In this document: piece by piece, positions 52,272-60,547 of the stretch
Numbering within the stretch: position 1 is the first letter of the stretch
How the letters are laid out: the number at the start of each line of letters is the position of its first letter
Assembly (NCBI GenBank): GCA_964506005.1
Contig: CAZDLX010000001.1
Coordinates: 1 to 64,000 of the forward strand
Direction: 5' to 3'
Origin: UBA3940 sp964506005
GTDB taxonomy: Bacteria > Chloroflexota > Anaerolineae > Aggregatilineales > UBA3940
Length of the DNA: 64,000 bases
Notes under the pieces: generated by a model
Databases searched by the model: none
The model's input: the letters and a program-made list of their open reading frames with translations, nothing else
Told to the model about the DNA's origin: nothing
Program-made: the position numbers and the translations under genes

Positions 52272-52906
52272 CCATCGCTAGCCTGGCGGAGCAGGTCTAA
52301 AGTGTTGGGCAGACTCTCGCCAGCGAAAAAGAAGCGCCCCACGACAGCGGTATCCGCTCCTGCTTCGGCGGCTGCCCGGACGTTGGCGGTGGTGATGCCG
52401 CCGTCGACGATCCACTCGGCGTCAGGCAGAAGTTCTCTGCCCCGACTGAGCTTGTCGAGCATGCTGGGCAGGAACGGTGCCCGTGTCTCGGGCTCGCTCG
52501 TGAGTATGTTGACGACGCTCACATAGGGCTTGAGATAGGCCAGGTCGGGCAGAGCCGTAGCCGGGTTGAAGGCAATGCCCGCCTGCGCCCCGTGCTCTAC
52601 GATCAGGCCCAGGGTTCGCCGCGGGTAGGGGCAGGCCTCCCAGTGCACGGTGATCCGATCGGCCCCCTCCGCGGCTAACTGCGGGATAAGCCACTCGGGG
52701 TTGACCATCATGAGGTGTATGTCGAACGGGATGCTGGTCAGCGGGCGCAGATCCCGGATGATCTTGGTGCCCAGAGTCATCACCGGCACGAAGACGCCAT
52801 CCTCCACGTCGAAGTGGATGAGATCGACTTCCGCGCGGTCCAGTTCCTGTATCACCTCGCCGAGTCGCTCAAGCGGGGCCGAGGCTAGAGATGGAGCAAA
52901 ATGCAT
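52268..52906 (-). CDS. Ribulose-phosphate 3-epimerase-family protein (SgcE-like)
   Basis: The 212-residue TIM barrel keeps the family's metal and catalytic positions: SLASA, HFDVEDGVFVP, FDIHLMMVNPE and the late IVDGGITTANV. It epimerises C3 of a ketose phosphate. In this operon it most likely acts on the PTS product rather than in the general pentose pathway, as inferred for SgcE and AlsE. It starts 28 bases after the peptidase gene. Confidence 0.9.
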   Translation of the reverse strand: MHFAPSLASAPLERLGEVIQELDRAEVDLIHFDVEDGVFVPVMTLGTKIIRDLRPLTSIPFDIHLMMVNPEWLIPQLAAEGADRITVHWEACPYPRRTLGLIVEHGAQAGIAFNPATALPDLAYLKPYVSVVNILTSEPETRAPFLPSMLDKLSRGRELLPDAEWIVDGGITTANVRAAAEAGADTAVVGRFFFAGESLPNTLDLLRQASDG

Positions 52907-52934
52907 ACCGGGTTACCTCACCATTCGCTGCAAG

Positions 52935-54026
52935 TTAGAGTCCGCGTGACAGGTTTACCCCCGAGTCCAGCTGCTGCGCAACGCGAGTTACGAGCTCAAC
53001 CGTCTGCTCGACATCTGTCTGGTGGCACATGGAGATGGACGAATGGCTGTAGCGGTGCGGGATGGAGAGCCCGGCGATGGTATAGCCCATGTCCCCGAGG
53101 TAGAGCTGGAAGGCCGGGTCGGTAATCACCCCGACGATCACCTCGCGCTGCAGCGGGATGCCGCTCTCACGCGCCACGCCCTCGATGAAGCGGCGCAGGG
53201 GCGGAGAGGAGATCATGCCGGCCAGCGTGCCGCGCCCGTGAAAGTCCATCATCTTAATCGCGGGACCGTGTCTCAATTCAACAGCCTGCACCCTCTGGCC
53301 GCCCGGCGTCTCGGCTGCAATGGTGATATCCAGCGAGATGATGGCGTCCGGGCGGATGCGGTTCACGACGGGCAGCGACCCGCGGATGCTGAACTCCTCT
53401 AGGACCGTAAAGGCGAACGCGACCGACCAGGGCGGCGGCGACTCGGCCAGGCGCTTCATCGCTTCCAGCAGGATAAAGACGCTCACGCGGTTGTCGAGGC
53501 TCTTCGAGCAGATCTGACCGTCGCCGAATATGTTGAAGTTCGGGTGGTAGGCGATCGGGTCGCCGACCTGGATGCCCGCCCCGGCGACAGCCTCGCGGCT
53601 GGGCAGGCCGACGTCGAGGTACATGTCGTGCACCTGCGGCACGGCGAACTTCTCCGTGCTCTTGGTGATATGGTGGGACTTCGTGCCAACGTAGCCGGTG
53701 ACGAGATCCCCGGCGTCCGTCAGAACGTCCATGCGCTCGCCGAGCAGGCTCTTCTCGGGCACACCGCCTATGCGCTCGATGAGCAGGAAGCCGTCGTCGG
53801 TGATGTCGCGCACGATGAGCCCGAGCTCGTCGGCGTGCGCCTGCAGCATGAGGATGCGTTCCGGTTCCTGAGTTCCCCGCAGAACCCCGCTGACGTTCCC
53901 GATGTTGTCGACGACAACGTCGTCCAGCGTATCCGCGACGTAGTCACGCAGGTAGCGTATGATCGCATCCTCGCGGCCAGCAACCGCGTGGATGGCACAC
54001 AGCTCTTCCAGCAACTCCCAGTTCAT
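52935..54026 (-). CDS. M42 family metallopeptidase (SgcX/FrvX-like)
   Basis: The 363-residue protein has the metal ligands of the M42 aminopeptidases: QAHADELG, SLDNRVS, the catalytic pair in TVLEEFSIRGS, ISLDITIA and SHSSISMCH. Such enzymes form large tetrahedral complexes. Copies inside PTS operons (E. coli FrvX, SgcX) have no agreed substrate and have also been annotated as endoglucanases, so a glycosidic or amino-linked substrate is open. GGAG precedes the ATG; an intercistronic hairpin lies upstream. Confidence 0.92.
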   Translation of the reverse strand: MNWELLEELCAIHAVAGREDAIIRYLRDYVADTLDDVVVDNIGNVSGVLRGTQEPERILMLQAHADELGLIVRDITDDGFLLIERIGGVPEKSLLGERMDVLTDAGDLVTGYVGTKSHHITKSTEKFAVPQVHDMYLDVGLPSREAVAGAGIQVGDPIAYHPNFNIFGDGQICSKSLDNRVSVFILLEAMKRLAESPPPWSVAFAFTVLEEFSIRGSLPVVNRIRPDAIISLDITIAAETPGGQRVQAVELRHGPAIKMMDFHGRGTLAGMISSPPLRRFIEGVARESGIPLQREVIVGVITDPAFQLYLGDMGYTIAGLSIPHRYSHSSISMCHQTDVEQTVELVTRVAQQLDSGVNLSRGL

Positions 54027-54051
54027 GCCTGTTGGCTCCAGTGAAGTGTGG

Positions 54052-54079
54052 GGAGGGGTGAGTGCTCACCCACCCCTCC
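54052..54079 (-). promoter_or_regulatory. Intra-operon stem-loop between IIC and the M42 peptidase genes
   Basis: On the minus strand GGAGGGGTG and CACCCCTCC pair over 9 bases with a 10-base loop, without a T-run. It probably tunes message stability or partial termination inside the PTS operon. Confidence 0.55.
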
Positions 54080-54099
54080 GGGGTTTGCAGGCCGGTGTA

Positions 54100-55389
54100 T
54101 CAGGCGAACAGGCCGCCGATGCGTGTCAGCAGCCAGGCGATCCAGTTGCCGCCAGACAGGCCCGTGATCTGCGTAGCGCCCTCCGGCATCTCGTACCCGA
54201 TGTCTGCCGCAATGCTGGTGAGCATCGGGGCGAAGTCGGAGGCGATGTACAGGATGGCGACCATGATGATGGTACCGTAGACGATGGAGCGGAACAGGTT
54301 GCCCCGCGTGAGAGGCGGCACCATCGCGACGAAGAAAGCCGTCGCGGCCAGGTCTGCGAAGGGCAGCGTTCGGTTGCCGGGCAGGATGAAGGCCAGCAGG
54401 AGTGTGATGGGGATCAGCAGGATGGCTGCCGCGATCGTGATGGGATGGCCGATGAGGATGGCCGAGTCAAGCCCGATGTAGAACTCGCGGCCCTTGAAAC
54501 GCGTCTGGAGGAACTCGCGCGCCTGCTCTGAGAGCGGCGTGAGCCCTTCCATGAAAATGGCGATGATGCGCGGGACGAGCAGCATGACTGCTGCCATCTC
54601 GACGCCCAGGGTGAGAATCGCGACGAGCTGCTCGTTGAGCGTCATGCCAGGGTAGGCGGCATAGGCCAGCAGGCCCAGCAGGATGCCAAGCACCGCACCG
54701 AGCAGAATGGGCTGGCCGATCACGCCCAGCCGCTTGCGGATCGTCTCCGCGTCCCACTCAATCTGGCCGATGCCCGGGATGCGGTCAAAGATCGCGTTGA
54801 GCCCGCGGATGATCGGCACGCTGGTGATCGCCCAGCCCTGGGGGATGGAGATGCCCGGAATGCCGAAGAACTCCTGCACGTCTTTGGCCGTCCAGTCGGC
54901 GATCAGCAGGGACACGATGGCGTGGATGCTGGCGGCGATGAGGCCCCACAGCAGGCTCCCGCCCGTGATGAGGTAGACGAGCGAGCCCGTGAAGGCGTAG
55001 TGCCAGAAGTTCCAGATGTCGACGTTCAGGGTCTTGGTCGCCCGCAGAATGAGCATCACGATGTTGATGCCAAAGGCGAGCGGGATGACCAGCGCGCCGA
55101 CCGTCGTGCCAAAGGCAATCGCGGCGGCGACCCCCCAGCCCACGTCGATGGCGACGAGCTCGAGCCCGGTTCTTTCAATCAGTGCCTCGGTCGCCGGTGC
55201 CAGAGCGCCGATCAGCAGCCCGATCACCAGGTTCAGGCCGACGAAGCCCACACCGATGGTCAGCGCCGAGACGATAGCGCGCCTGAGCGGCTGGCCGAGG
55301 ATTAGCCCAAGGATCAGAATGACGATGGGCAGCAGAACGACTGCGCCCAGCCCGGTAAGGAAATTCGATATGGCGTTGATTACTTCCAT
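54100..55389 (-). CDS. PTS IIC membrane permease, galactitol (GatC/SgcC) type
   Basis: The 429-residue protein has about ten helices with GatC landmarks FLTGLGAVVLLPIVILILG, DVGWGVAAAIAFG, DIWNFWHYAFTG and LDSAILIGHPITI. It forms the translocation channel with the IIB gene 33 bases upstream. It is about 40 residues shorter at the C-terminus than its paralogue at 32979-34394, which has an extra acidic tail. Confidence 0.93.
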   Translation of the reverse strand: MEVINAISNFLTGLGAVVLLPIVILILGLILGQPLRRAIVSALTIGVGFVGLNLVIGLLIGALAPATEALIERTGLELVAIDVGWGVAAAIAFGTTVGALVIPLAFGINIVMLILRATKTLNVDIWNFWHYAFTGSLVYLITGGSLLWGLIAASIHAIVSLLIADWTAKDVQEFFGIPGISIPQGWAITSVPIIRGLNAIFDRIPGIGQIEWDAETIRKRLGVIGQPILLGAVLGILLGLLAYAAYPGMTLNEQLVAILTLGVEMAAVMLLVPRIIAIFMEGLTPLSEQAREFLQTRFKGREFYIGLDSAILIGHPITIAAAILLIPITLLLAFILPGNRTLPFADLAATAFFVAMVPPLTRGNLFRSIVYGTIIMVAILYIASDFAPMLTSIAADIGYEMPEGATQITGLSGGNWIAWLLTRIGGLFA

Positions 55390-55422
55390 GGCGGTGTCTC
55401 CCTTGTGGTAGGCGAAGATCGG

Positions 55423-55776
55423 TTAGCTAACCGTATCTTCTGTGTCAGGCGTCGAGCCGGTCTCCTGTGATCTTAGTTCTGCTTCGATGTTATTAATCAC
55501 CTCCTCCAATCCGATTCCCGTCAGGAAGGGAACGCCATCGAAAACCGGGACGTCGACATCGTATGGGACCTGGCTGGTCGTGATGATTGCCGACGCGCCG
55601 CTGAGCGTGTCCGGGATTTCTGCAACGCGGCACTGCACGGTTCGCACCCGCAGCCCCCGCTTTTCGAGCTGCTCCTGCAGCTTCATGGCCACGTGAGTCG
55701 AGGTCGCTATGGCGGTACCACATGCAACGACGATCTTGTGGATGTAACGTGCTGGGCTCTGCTGCTTGTCTGCCAT
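55423..55776 (-). CDS. PTS IIB component, galactitol (GatB/SgcB) type
   Basis: The 117-residue IIB domain carries the phosphorylated cysteine C19 in VACGTAIATSTHV. It has a 12-residue N-terminal and a 20-residue Ser/Thr/Glu-rich C-terminal extension compared with the copy at 32.7 kb. It takes phosphate from the IIA of the same operon. Confidence 0.93.
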   Translation of the reverse strand: MADKQQSPARYIHKIVVACGTAIATSTHVAMKLQEQLEKRGLRVRTVQCRVAEIPDTLSGASAIITTSQVPYDVDVPVFDGVPFLTGIGLEEVINNIEAELRSQETGSTPDTEDTVS

Positions 55777-55800
55777 ATTCCCTTCCAGATAGCTTGCCTG

Positions 55801-56319
55801 TTAGTCTCCTAGAACGTTCCGGAACGTCGTCTCAAACATCCAGATATCGTACTCGTAGGCGTCGTCGAACGGGGGCGGCACGACGGCCACCAGGCGGAAC
55901 TTCTTGGCATCGAACTGCGGCTTGAAGGTTTCTGCCACGCCGCGGTCCTTGCCGAACCGCGAATAAACGATCACGACCCCGGCGTCCTCGACTTCCGCCA
56001 GCAAGGCGAGCTTGTCGAGCGTCTCCTGCGTGATCGAGTCCGGCTCGCAGATGGCGAGCATCGTCTGTCTCGAGTCGCTGACGGCCATCACGTCGACATC
56101 AAGGTTCTGCCCGTTCAGCGTGACGTCGGGGAGCACGTAAACGTCGTCATACCCCGATTTGGCGAACGAGCGCGCGGTATAGAAGCGCAGAATGTGCCGC
56201 AGGTGCGCGTCTTCCCGCGTAGGCTTCGGAAGCTGGGTGCGGAAGTCAACGTAAGTCTCTACCCTGGACAGGTCGACACGCCTGCCCGTATTCTGATCTG
56301 CGTCCAGCTGGAGATGCAT
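55801..56319 (-). CDS. Unknown 172-residue protein within the PTS operon
   Basis: The protein is soluble, without signal peptide. It begins MHLQLDADQNTG and has alternating strand/helix segments (VDVMAVSDSRQTMLAICEPD, EDAGVVIVYSRFG, FRLVAVVPPP) that suggest an alpha/beta fold of nuclease- or receiver-like size. I recognise no family. ATG 56319 follows AAAGGAGAGG. It sits between the PRD regulator and IIB genes with about 20-base spacings, so it is cotranscribed. A regulatory partner of the PRD protein or an accessory step in substrate handling are both possible. Confidence 0.75.
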   Translation of the reverse strand: MHLQLDADQNTGRRVDLSRVETYVDFRTQLPKPTREDAHLRHILRFYTARSFAKSGYDDVYVLPDVTLNGQNLDVDVMAVSDSRQTMLAICEPDSITQETLDKLALLAEVEDAGVVIVYSRFGKDRGVAETFKPQFDAKKFRLVAVVPPPFDDAYEYDIWMFETTFRNVLGD

Positions 56320-56338
56320 GTCCTCTCCTTTCGTAGCG

Positions 56339-57871
56339 TTAATGCGCCAGGTTGAGCCGGCGTCGCAGCAGGGTGAGATCCTGCTGGTTAAGTAACGGGC
56401 TGACCGTAATGACGGGTAGTGGTGAGGTCGAAAGGGTGGCGGTGCTGATGACGGCGTCGGCTGTCTGGCTGTCAATAGTGCTCAAATGGCTGATCGGGAT
56501 GACGTCAACTATCTCGACTTCGGGCAGCTCCTCTCCGATGCGATACACCAGCATCTGAACCGTAATGCCGCCGGTTGGGCATGCAATAATGACGCGCAGC
56601 GCCGGGCTGCTCTTGATCAACAGGCGCTCAGCCAGCGCAAGGTACATCGTAATGAACGCGATCTCGTCCTCGGGCAGCAGCCGTGCCAGATCCTCCGCGT
56701 CGAGCAGAGATTTCACCGACAGCCACATTTCGGGGTAGGCCTGCCGGACCTCTCGCTCAAGCGGGTTGTGGACGGGCAAGCCGTGGCGAAGGCGTGTGAT
56801 GCTGCGCGCGAGATGGGCTTCCAGCCGGGCCACGACATCGGCAGTGACGGGTGAAGTGCCGATGCGAGGTTCGATCCCGTGAGCCAGCCTGTGGGTGATC
56901 TGGCGAGCGATGGCCTCGATGTCGGGAGTGGGTGGAGCAGCGGGCATCGACTCGCCAGAGAGCGAAGCGGAAATGAGCAGGACAAACTGGGCGATCTCGG
57001 CAGCCGGGAGGGGGAATTCGCCTGCTGTGCGTGAATTCAGATGTTCGCTTACTGCGCGGTACTCGTGCCGCGCCCTGAGTTCTTCGATCTGCTGGCGGCG
57101 CATCTGCACGGCGCAGCCCCTGGCGAGACGCCGCCGGGTGAGCGCCCAGTACAACGCCAGCGTGAGATGGGTGAAATCGGCGTGCGGTATCTTCAGCCGC
57201 TTGAAGATGGCCCCCACATCGTCCCACGCTTCGTCGAGCTGCCACCCCAGCACTTCGTCCACGATCAGCCGCTGTGCCGGCGTGAGTTCGGGCGCGCAAT
57301 CCCTATCGCGGGTGGCGTCGTTCAGACAGTAGTCGAGCAGCGGCCCCGCCAGATCGAAGTCGAGGAGAAGGGTAATGGTTGCCTGTCGCCGGTCCTCTTC
57401 TCGCCCGATGACCTGGATTCCCAGCCGGGGGCGGCGCTCCAGAAACAGCTGGTTTTCGGCGCACCAGGACTCAATCTCTATGAGATCGCGGTAAAGGGTT
57501 GAAGAGGAAATGGCCAGTTTGTGCTGAATACTGCGCTTGGTACGGTAATCCCAGCTCGTCAGCAGTTCAAAGAGCAGGACCTGGCGGCGTTCCCGGGGTG
57601 AGAGCAGCAGGCGCTGCGGGGCCGAGGCGTCGAGCTGCTGCAGGATCTGGCCGCGCACGTCATCCGGGGCGTCCAGGTGAATACCCTCCCCGGCAGCGGT
57701 GGTGAGGGTGGCCTCACGCGATGCGAGCCAGAAGGCAATCATGGGGAGGTTATAGCGCACGATGCGTGCCGACAGGCCAAGCTGCCTGCCCAGCGCCCCC
57801 GCCGAAACCGGGCCGTGAGCATTCAGCAGTGCACGCGCGATCGCGACCTGCCGTGAATTGAGCGCCGGCAT
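56339..57871 (-). CDS. PRD-domain transcriptional regulator (BglG/MtlR-like) with IIB-like domain
   Basis: The 510-residue protein has two N-terminal helix-turn-helix segments (VSAGALGRQLGLSARIVRYNL; KLAISSSTLYRDLIEIE). Two PTS regulation domains follow (about 190-300 and 310-415) with several histidines that PTS proteins can phosphorylate, then a GatB-like IIB domain (about 425-490) with the cysteine in IIACPTGGIT. It is a DNA-binding activator type, not an RNA antiterminator, because the CAT domain is absent. Sugar uptake through the operon should change its phosphorylation and so expression. It is the first gene of the eight-gene unit. Confidence 0.9.
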   Translation of the reverse strand: MPALNSRQVAIARALLNAHGPVSAGALGRQLGLSARIVRYNLPMIAFWLASREATLTTAAGEGIHLDAPDDVRGQILQQLDASAPQRLLLSPRERRQVLLFELLTSWDYRTKRSIQHKLAISSSTLYRDLIEIESWCAENQLFLERRPRLGIQVIGREEDRRQATITLLLDFDLAGPLLDYCLNDATRDRDCAPELTPAQRLIVDEVLGWQLDEAWDDVGAIFKRLKIPHADFTHLTLALYWALTRRRLARGCAVQMRRQQIEELRARHEYRAVSEHLNSRTAGEFPLPAAEIAQFVLLISASLSGESMPAAPPTPDIEAIARQITHRLAHGIEPRIGTSPVTADVVARLEAHLARSITRLRHGLPVHNPLEREVRQAYPEMWLSVKSLLDAEDLARLLPEDEIAFITMYLALAERLLIKSSPALRVIIACPTGGITVQMLVYRIGEELPEVEIVDVIPISHLSTIDSQTADAVISTATLSTSPLPVITVSPLLNQQDLTLLRRRLNLAH

Positions 57872-58198
57872 TATCTATGCTCGCTTCGGTTATTCACTGA
57901 CCTGCTGAACTTCGGGTTTACAGTGAAGAGCCGCACCTATGAGTACCAACACATCACTTCGGGAAACGTTGCGGGTCGAAACTCTTGGCGGGCACGAGCG
58001 TGAAGTTAGTACTTAAGCTCAGTATAAGTGAAAACTGATGAAGGATATAGATCTGATTAGTGTCGATTAGGCTGCGCAGGTCTGTTACAAAATGACACGA
58101 TTTGGACAGTATGTTCCGGCAGCTGCTCGCAACCCGCCGTGCCGCAGGGGTGGGCGATGGGCGGCAGGTAATGCCGGTTTAGGTCGCACAGACGGCGC
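57872..58198. other. Intergenic region upstream of the PTS operon
   Basis: No coding sequence recognised. On the minus strand TATACT (58021-58026) could be the -10 of the PTS operon; it lies inside a short inverted repeat ACTTA/TAAGT (58011-58015, 58025-58029), which could be a binding site for the PRD regulator. No good -35 is present, as expected for an activator-dependent promoter. Confidence 0.4.
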
Positions 58199-58228
58199 TT
58201 GACGGGATTAGAACAGGTGAACTATTAT
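58199..58228 (+). promoter_or_regulatory. Sigma70-like promoter of the DUF1905 gene
   Basis: TTGACG (58199-58204), an 18-base spacer and TATTAT (58223-58228), 36 bases before the start codon. Confidence 0.65.
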
Positions 58229-58263
58229 AAGGGGGTATTCGCCCGCAGTTGGAAGCTCCGCAT

Positions 58264-58557
58264 ATGGTCATCGAGTTTGAATTCGAGGGTGAGATCTGGT
58301 TCTGGCGCGGCCCTGCGCCGTGGTTCTTCGTCACCGTTCCGGAAGAGCTCAGCTACGACATCCAGGGCATATCAGAGCTCGTAACCTACGGCTGGGGCAT
58401 GATCCCGGTGCACGCTCGTATCGGCAGCACCGAGTGGACGACCTCGCTGTGGCCGAAGGATGGCCGCTACATCGTGCCCATCAAGGCGAGTGTCCGGCGG
58501 GCGGAAGGCATCGACGAAGGCGACACGGTAGCCGTGCATCTCGACGTTCGTTTATAA
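58264..58557 (+). CDS. DUF1905 domain protein
   Basis: The 97-residue protein is a single small beta-barrel DUF1905 domain (FEGEIWFWRGPAPWFFVTVPEE; WTTSLWPKDGRYIVPIKASVR; GDTVAVHLDV). Family members are often fused to or beside YdeI-like proteins; the function is unknown. ATG 58264 follows GGAAG. The DinB gene starts 36 bases later and is probably cotranscribed. Confidence 0.9.
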   Translation: MVIEFEFEGEIWFWRGPAPWFFVTVPEELSYDIQGISELVTYGWGMIPVHARIGSTEWTTSLWPKDGRYIVPIKASVRRAEGIDEGDTVAVHLDVRL

Positions 58558-58593
58558 GCGATACGAGTGTTTCTGCCTGGAGGGGGCAAGGGG

Positions 58594-59115
58594 ATGGCCA
58601 TTATTGACAACGACATGCTGTGGCGACAGTTCGGTGCAGCCATCGACATGCTTGGCGAAACTATTCACGACTGCCCGGCTGACCTGTGGGAAGCGCCCCT
58701 GTGGGACGACCAGCCCGATCAGTGGGTGGCGGCGGGCTTTTCGAAGTTCTGGTATCTGGCCTACCACACGCTGTTCTGGCTGGACCTGTACTTAACCGGT
58801 GCGGAGCAGGGCTTTGCCCCGCCTGAGCCGTTTGCCCTCGTCGAGATGGACGCAGGGGAGTCGCTGCCGCGAACCTACACCCGCGAAGAGCTGCTCGGCT
58901 ACCTGGACATCTGCCGCCGCAGGTGCCAGCAGACCATCAGCGCCATGACCGCCGAGCAGGCGAACCGCCTGTGCCGCTTCTCGTGGGCAGAGCTGCCCTT
59001 CGCGGAGCTTCAGCTGTACAACCTGCGCCACGTGCAGGAGCACGGCGCACAGCTGCGCATGTTCCTGGGGCAGCGGGCCGGAACCCCGGCCGGCTGGGTG
59101 CCCCAGGCCCGGTAG
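58594..59115 (+). CDS. DinB family protein
   Basis: The 173-residue four-helix-bundle protein has the family's His positions: AYHTLFWLD near residue 55 and RHVQEHG near residue 148 (HxxxH), which together bind a metal. The family includes thiol-dependent metal enzymes and proteins of unknown role. ATG 58594 follows GGAGGGGGCAAGG. The AlkC gene begins 15 bases after its stop. Confidence 0.88.
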   Translation: MAIIDNDMLWRQFGAAIDMLGETIHDCPADLWEAPLWDDQPDQWVAAGFSKFWYLAYHTLFWLDLYLTGAEQGFAPPEPFALVEMDAGESLPRTYTREELLGYLDICRRRCQQTISAMTAEQANRLCRFSWAELPFAELQLYNLRHVQEHGAQLRMFLGQRAGTPAGWVPQAR

Positions 59116-59130
59116 GACTTGCTGCGACAC

Positions 59131-60228
59131 ATGGCCGAACCATTCAAAAATATGTACAACCGCGAGTCGGTCGCTGTGCTGGCCCAGGCGGTTCATGATG
59201 CTTATCCCGCGTTTGACATTCCGGCTTTTATGGAGCGCGTCTTCGACACGGGCTGGGATCAGCGCGAGCTGATGGCCCGCAAGCGCCACGTCACACAGGC
59301 GCTGGCGGCGGGGCTGCCTGAAGATTACCGGGCGGCGCTGGACGTGCTGCGCCGGGCGCTGCCGCTGCTGGACAGCCAGCGATTCGAGAAGATGGTCTTT
59401 CCCGATTTCGTGGAGGTCTACGGGTTGGACGACGTCGAGGCGTCCATAGCGGCTCTGGAGACGTTCACGCAGGCCATCAGCGCCGAGTTCGCCGTCCGCC
59501 CGTTCATCGAGCGCTACCCGGATCGGTTCATGCGGCAGATGCTGGCCTGGGCGGGCCATGAGAGCGAGTACGTACGGCGGCTGGCGAGTGAGGGCAGCCG
59601 CCCACGCCTGCCCTGGGGCATACGCCTCAACGCCTTGATTGACGACCCCACGCCCATTCTGCCGGTTCTCGACAGGCTGAAGAACGACCCCTCTGAGTCG
59701 GTGCGGCGCAGCGTGGCGAACAATCTCAACGACATCTCCAAAGACAACCCGGCAGTAGTTGTGGATGTCCTGCAGAGATGGCAGGTAGACGCAGCGCCAG
59801 AGATCGGGTGGATCACCCGCCACGCGCTGCGCACGCTGGTCAAGAAGGGCGATCCACGGGCGCTCGACCTGCTGGGCTACCCGGCGGCGCCAGCCGTCGA
59901 GGTGCGCAACCTGTCGGTCGACCGGGATACGATTCCCTTTGGGGGCGAGGTCACGGTGACGTTCGACGTGGTCTCGACCGGCGGCGAAGCGCAGAGCCTG
60001 GTGATCGACTACGTGGTGCACCTGGTGCGGGCCAGTGGCAGCCGGACGCCGAAGGTGTTCAAGCTGACGAAGCGGGAGATCGGGCCGGGCGAGGTCATCA
60101 CGATCACGCGCAGCCACAGCTTCCGGCCCGTGACCACCCGACGTTACTATCCCGGCGAGCACCTGATCGAGCCGCAGATTAACGGCCAGACGTTCGGGCA
60201 GGTCGCCTTCACAGTCGAAGAGCCCTGA
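59131..60228 (+). CDS. alkC: AlkC-type DNA alkylation repair glycosylase with C-terminal Ig-like domain
   Basis: The 365-residue protein starts MAEPFKNMYNRESV and contains FDIPAFMERVFDTGWDQRELMARKRHVTQAL, typical of AlkC, not AlkD. Helical HEAT-like repeats follow up to about residue 255. The last 110 residues form an immunoglobulin-like domain (VRNLSVDRDTIPFGGEVTVTF), as in the AlkC-alpha group. The enzyme removes positively charged alkylated bases such as 3-methyladenine and 3-methylcytosine from DNA. It probably shares a transcript with the DUF1905 and DinB genes. A terminator follows. Confidence 0.88.
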   Translation: MAEPFKNMYNRESVAVLAQAVHDAYPAFDIPAFMERVFDTGWDQRELMARKRHVTQALAAGLPEDYRAALDVLRRALPLLDSQRFEKMVFPDFVEVYGLDDVEASIAALETFTQAISAEFAVRPFIERYPDRFMRQMLAWAGHESEYVRRLASEGSRPRLPWGIRLNALIDDPTPILPVLDRLKNDPSESVRRSVANNLNDISKDNPAVVVDVLQRWQVDAAPEIGWITRHALRTLVKKGDPRALDLLGYPAAPAVEVRNLSVDRDTIPFGGEVTVTFDVVSTGGEAQSLVIDYVVHLVRASGSRTPKVFKLTKREIGPGEVITITRSHSFRPVTTRRYYPGEHLIEPQINGQTFGQVAFTVEEP

Positions 60229-60274
60229 CGGGCTTTCGAGGCGTTCCGCTTGTCTTAGCCCCCGCCGCCCCGAT

Positions 60275-60298
60275 GCCGTCCCGATCGGGCGGCTTTTT
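60275..60298 (+). terminator. Rho-independent terminator after alkC
   Basis: A 7-base stem starting GCCG at 60275 and ending CGGC at 60293 (one G-T pair) is followed by TTTTT. The remaining spacer up to the next gene (60299-60547) shows nothing else clear. Confidence 0.75.
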
Positions 60299-60547
60299 GA
60301 TTCCGCGGCAGCGCAGGGCGGTGAAAACCTGCCCAAACCGGGTTTTCGGGGGGTGGGGAAAAGTTGGGGATACCGGCGAGTAACATCGATTCGCCCCTAC
60401 GATGAGGCCGAAGACAACGAAATCGCCGGGCCGGTCAGGCCCTAAGGGTGGAGGAAGATGATGACAGAGGAAGATGGACGCAGGAAGCTCGGAAGCCGCG
60501 GTTCGCCTTTGAGCGAGTATGCACTGGATGAATACAGGAGTGAAACA

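Noticed and set aside
51515..57871. Prophage or defence-island origin for the PTS block
   Set aside because: Every gene has a metabolic or regulatory family assignment except one, and no integrase, transposase or defence gene is present.
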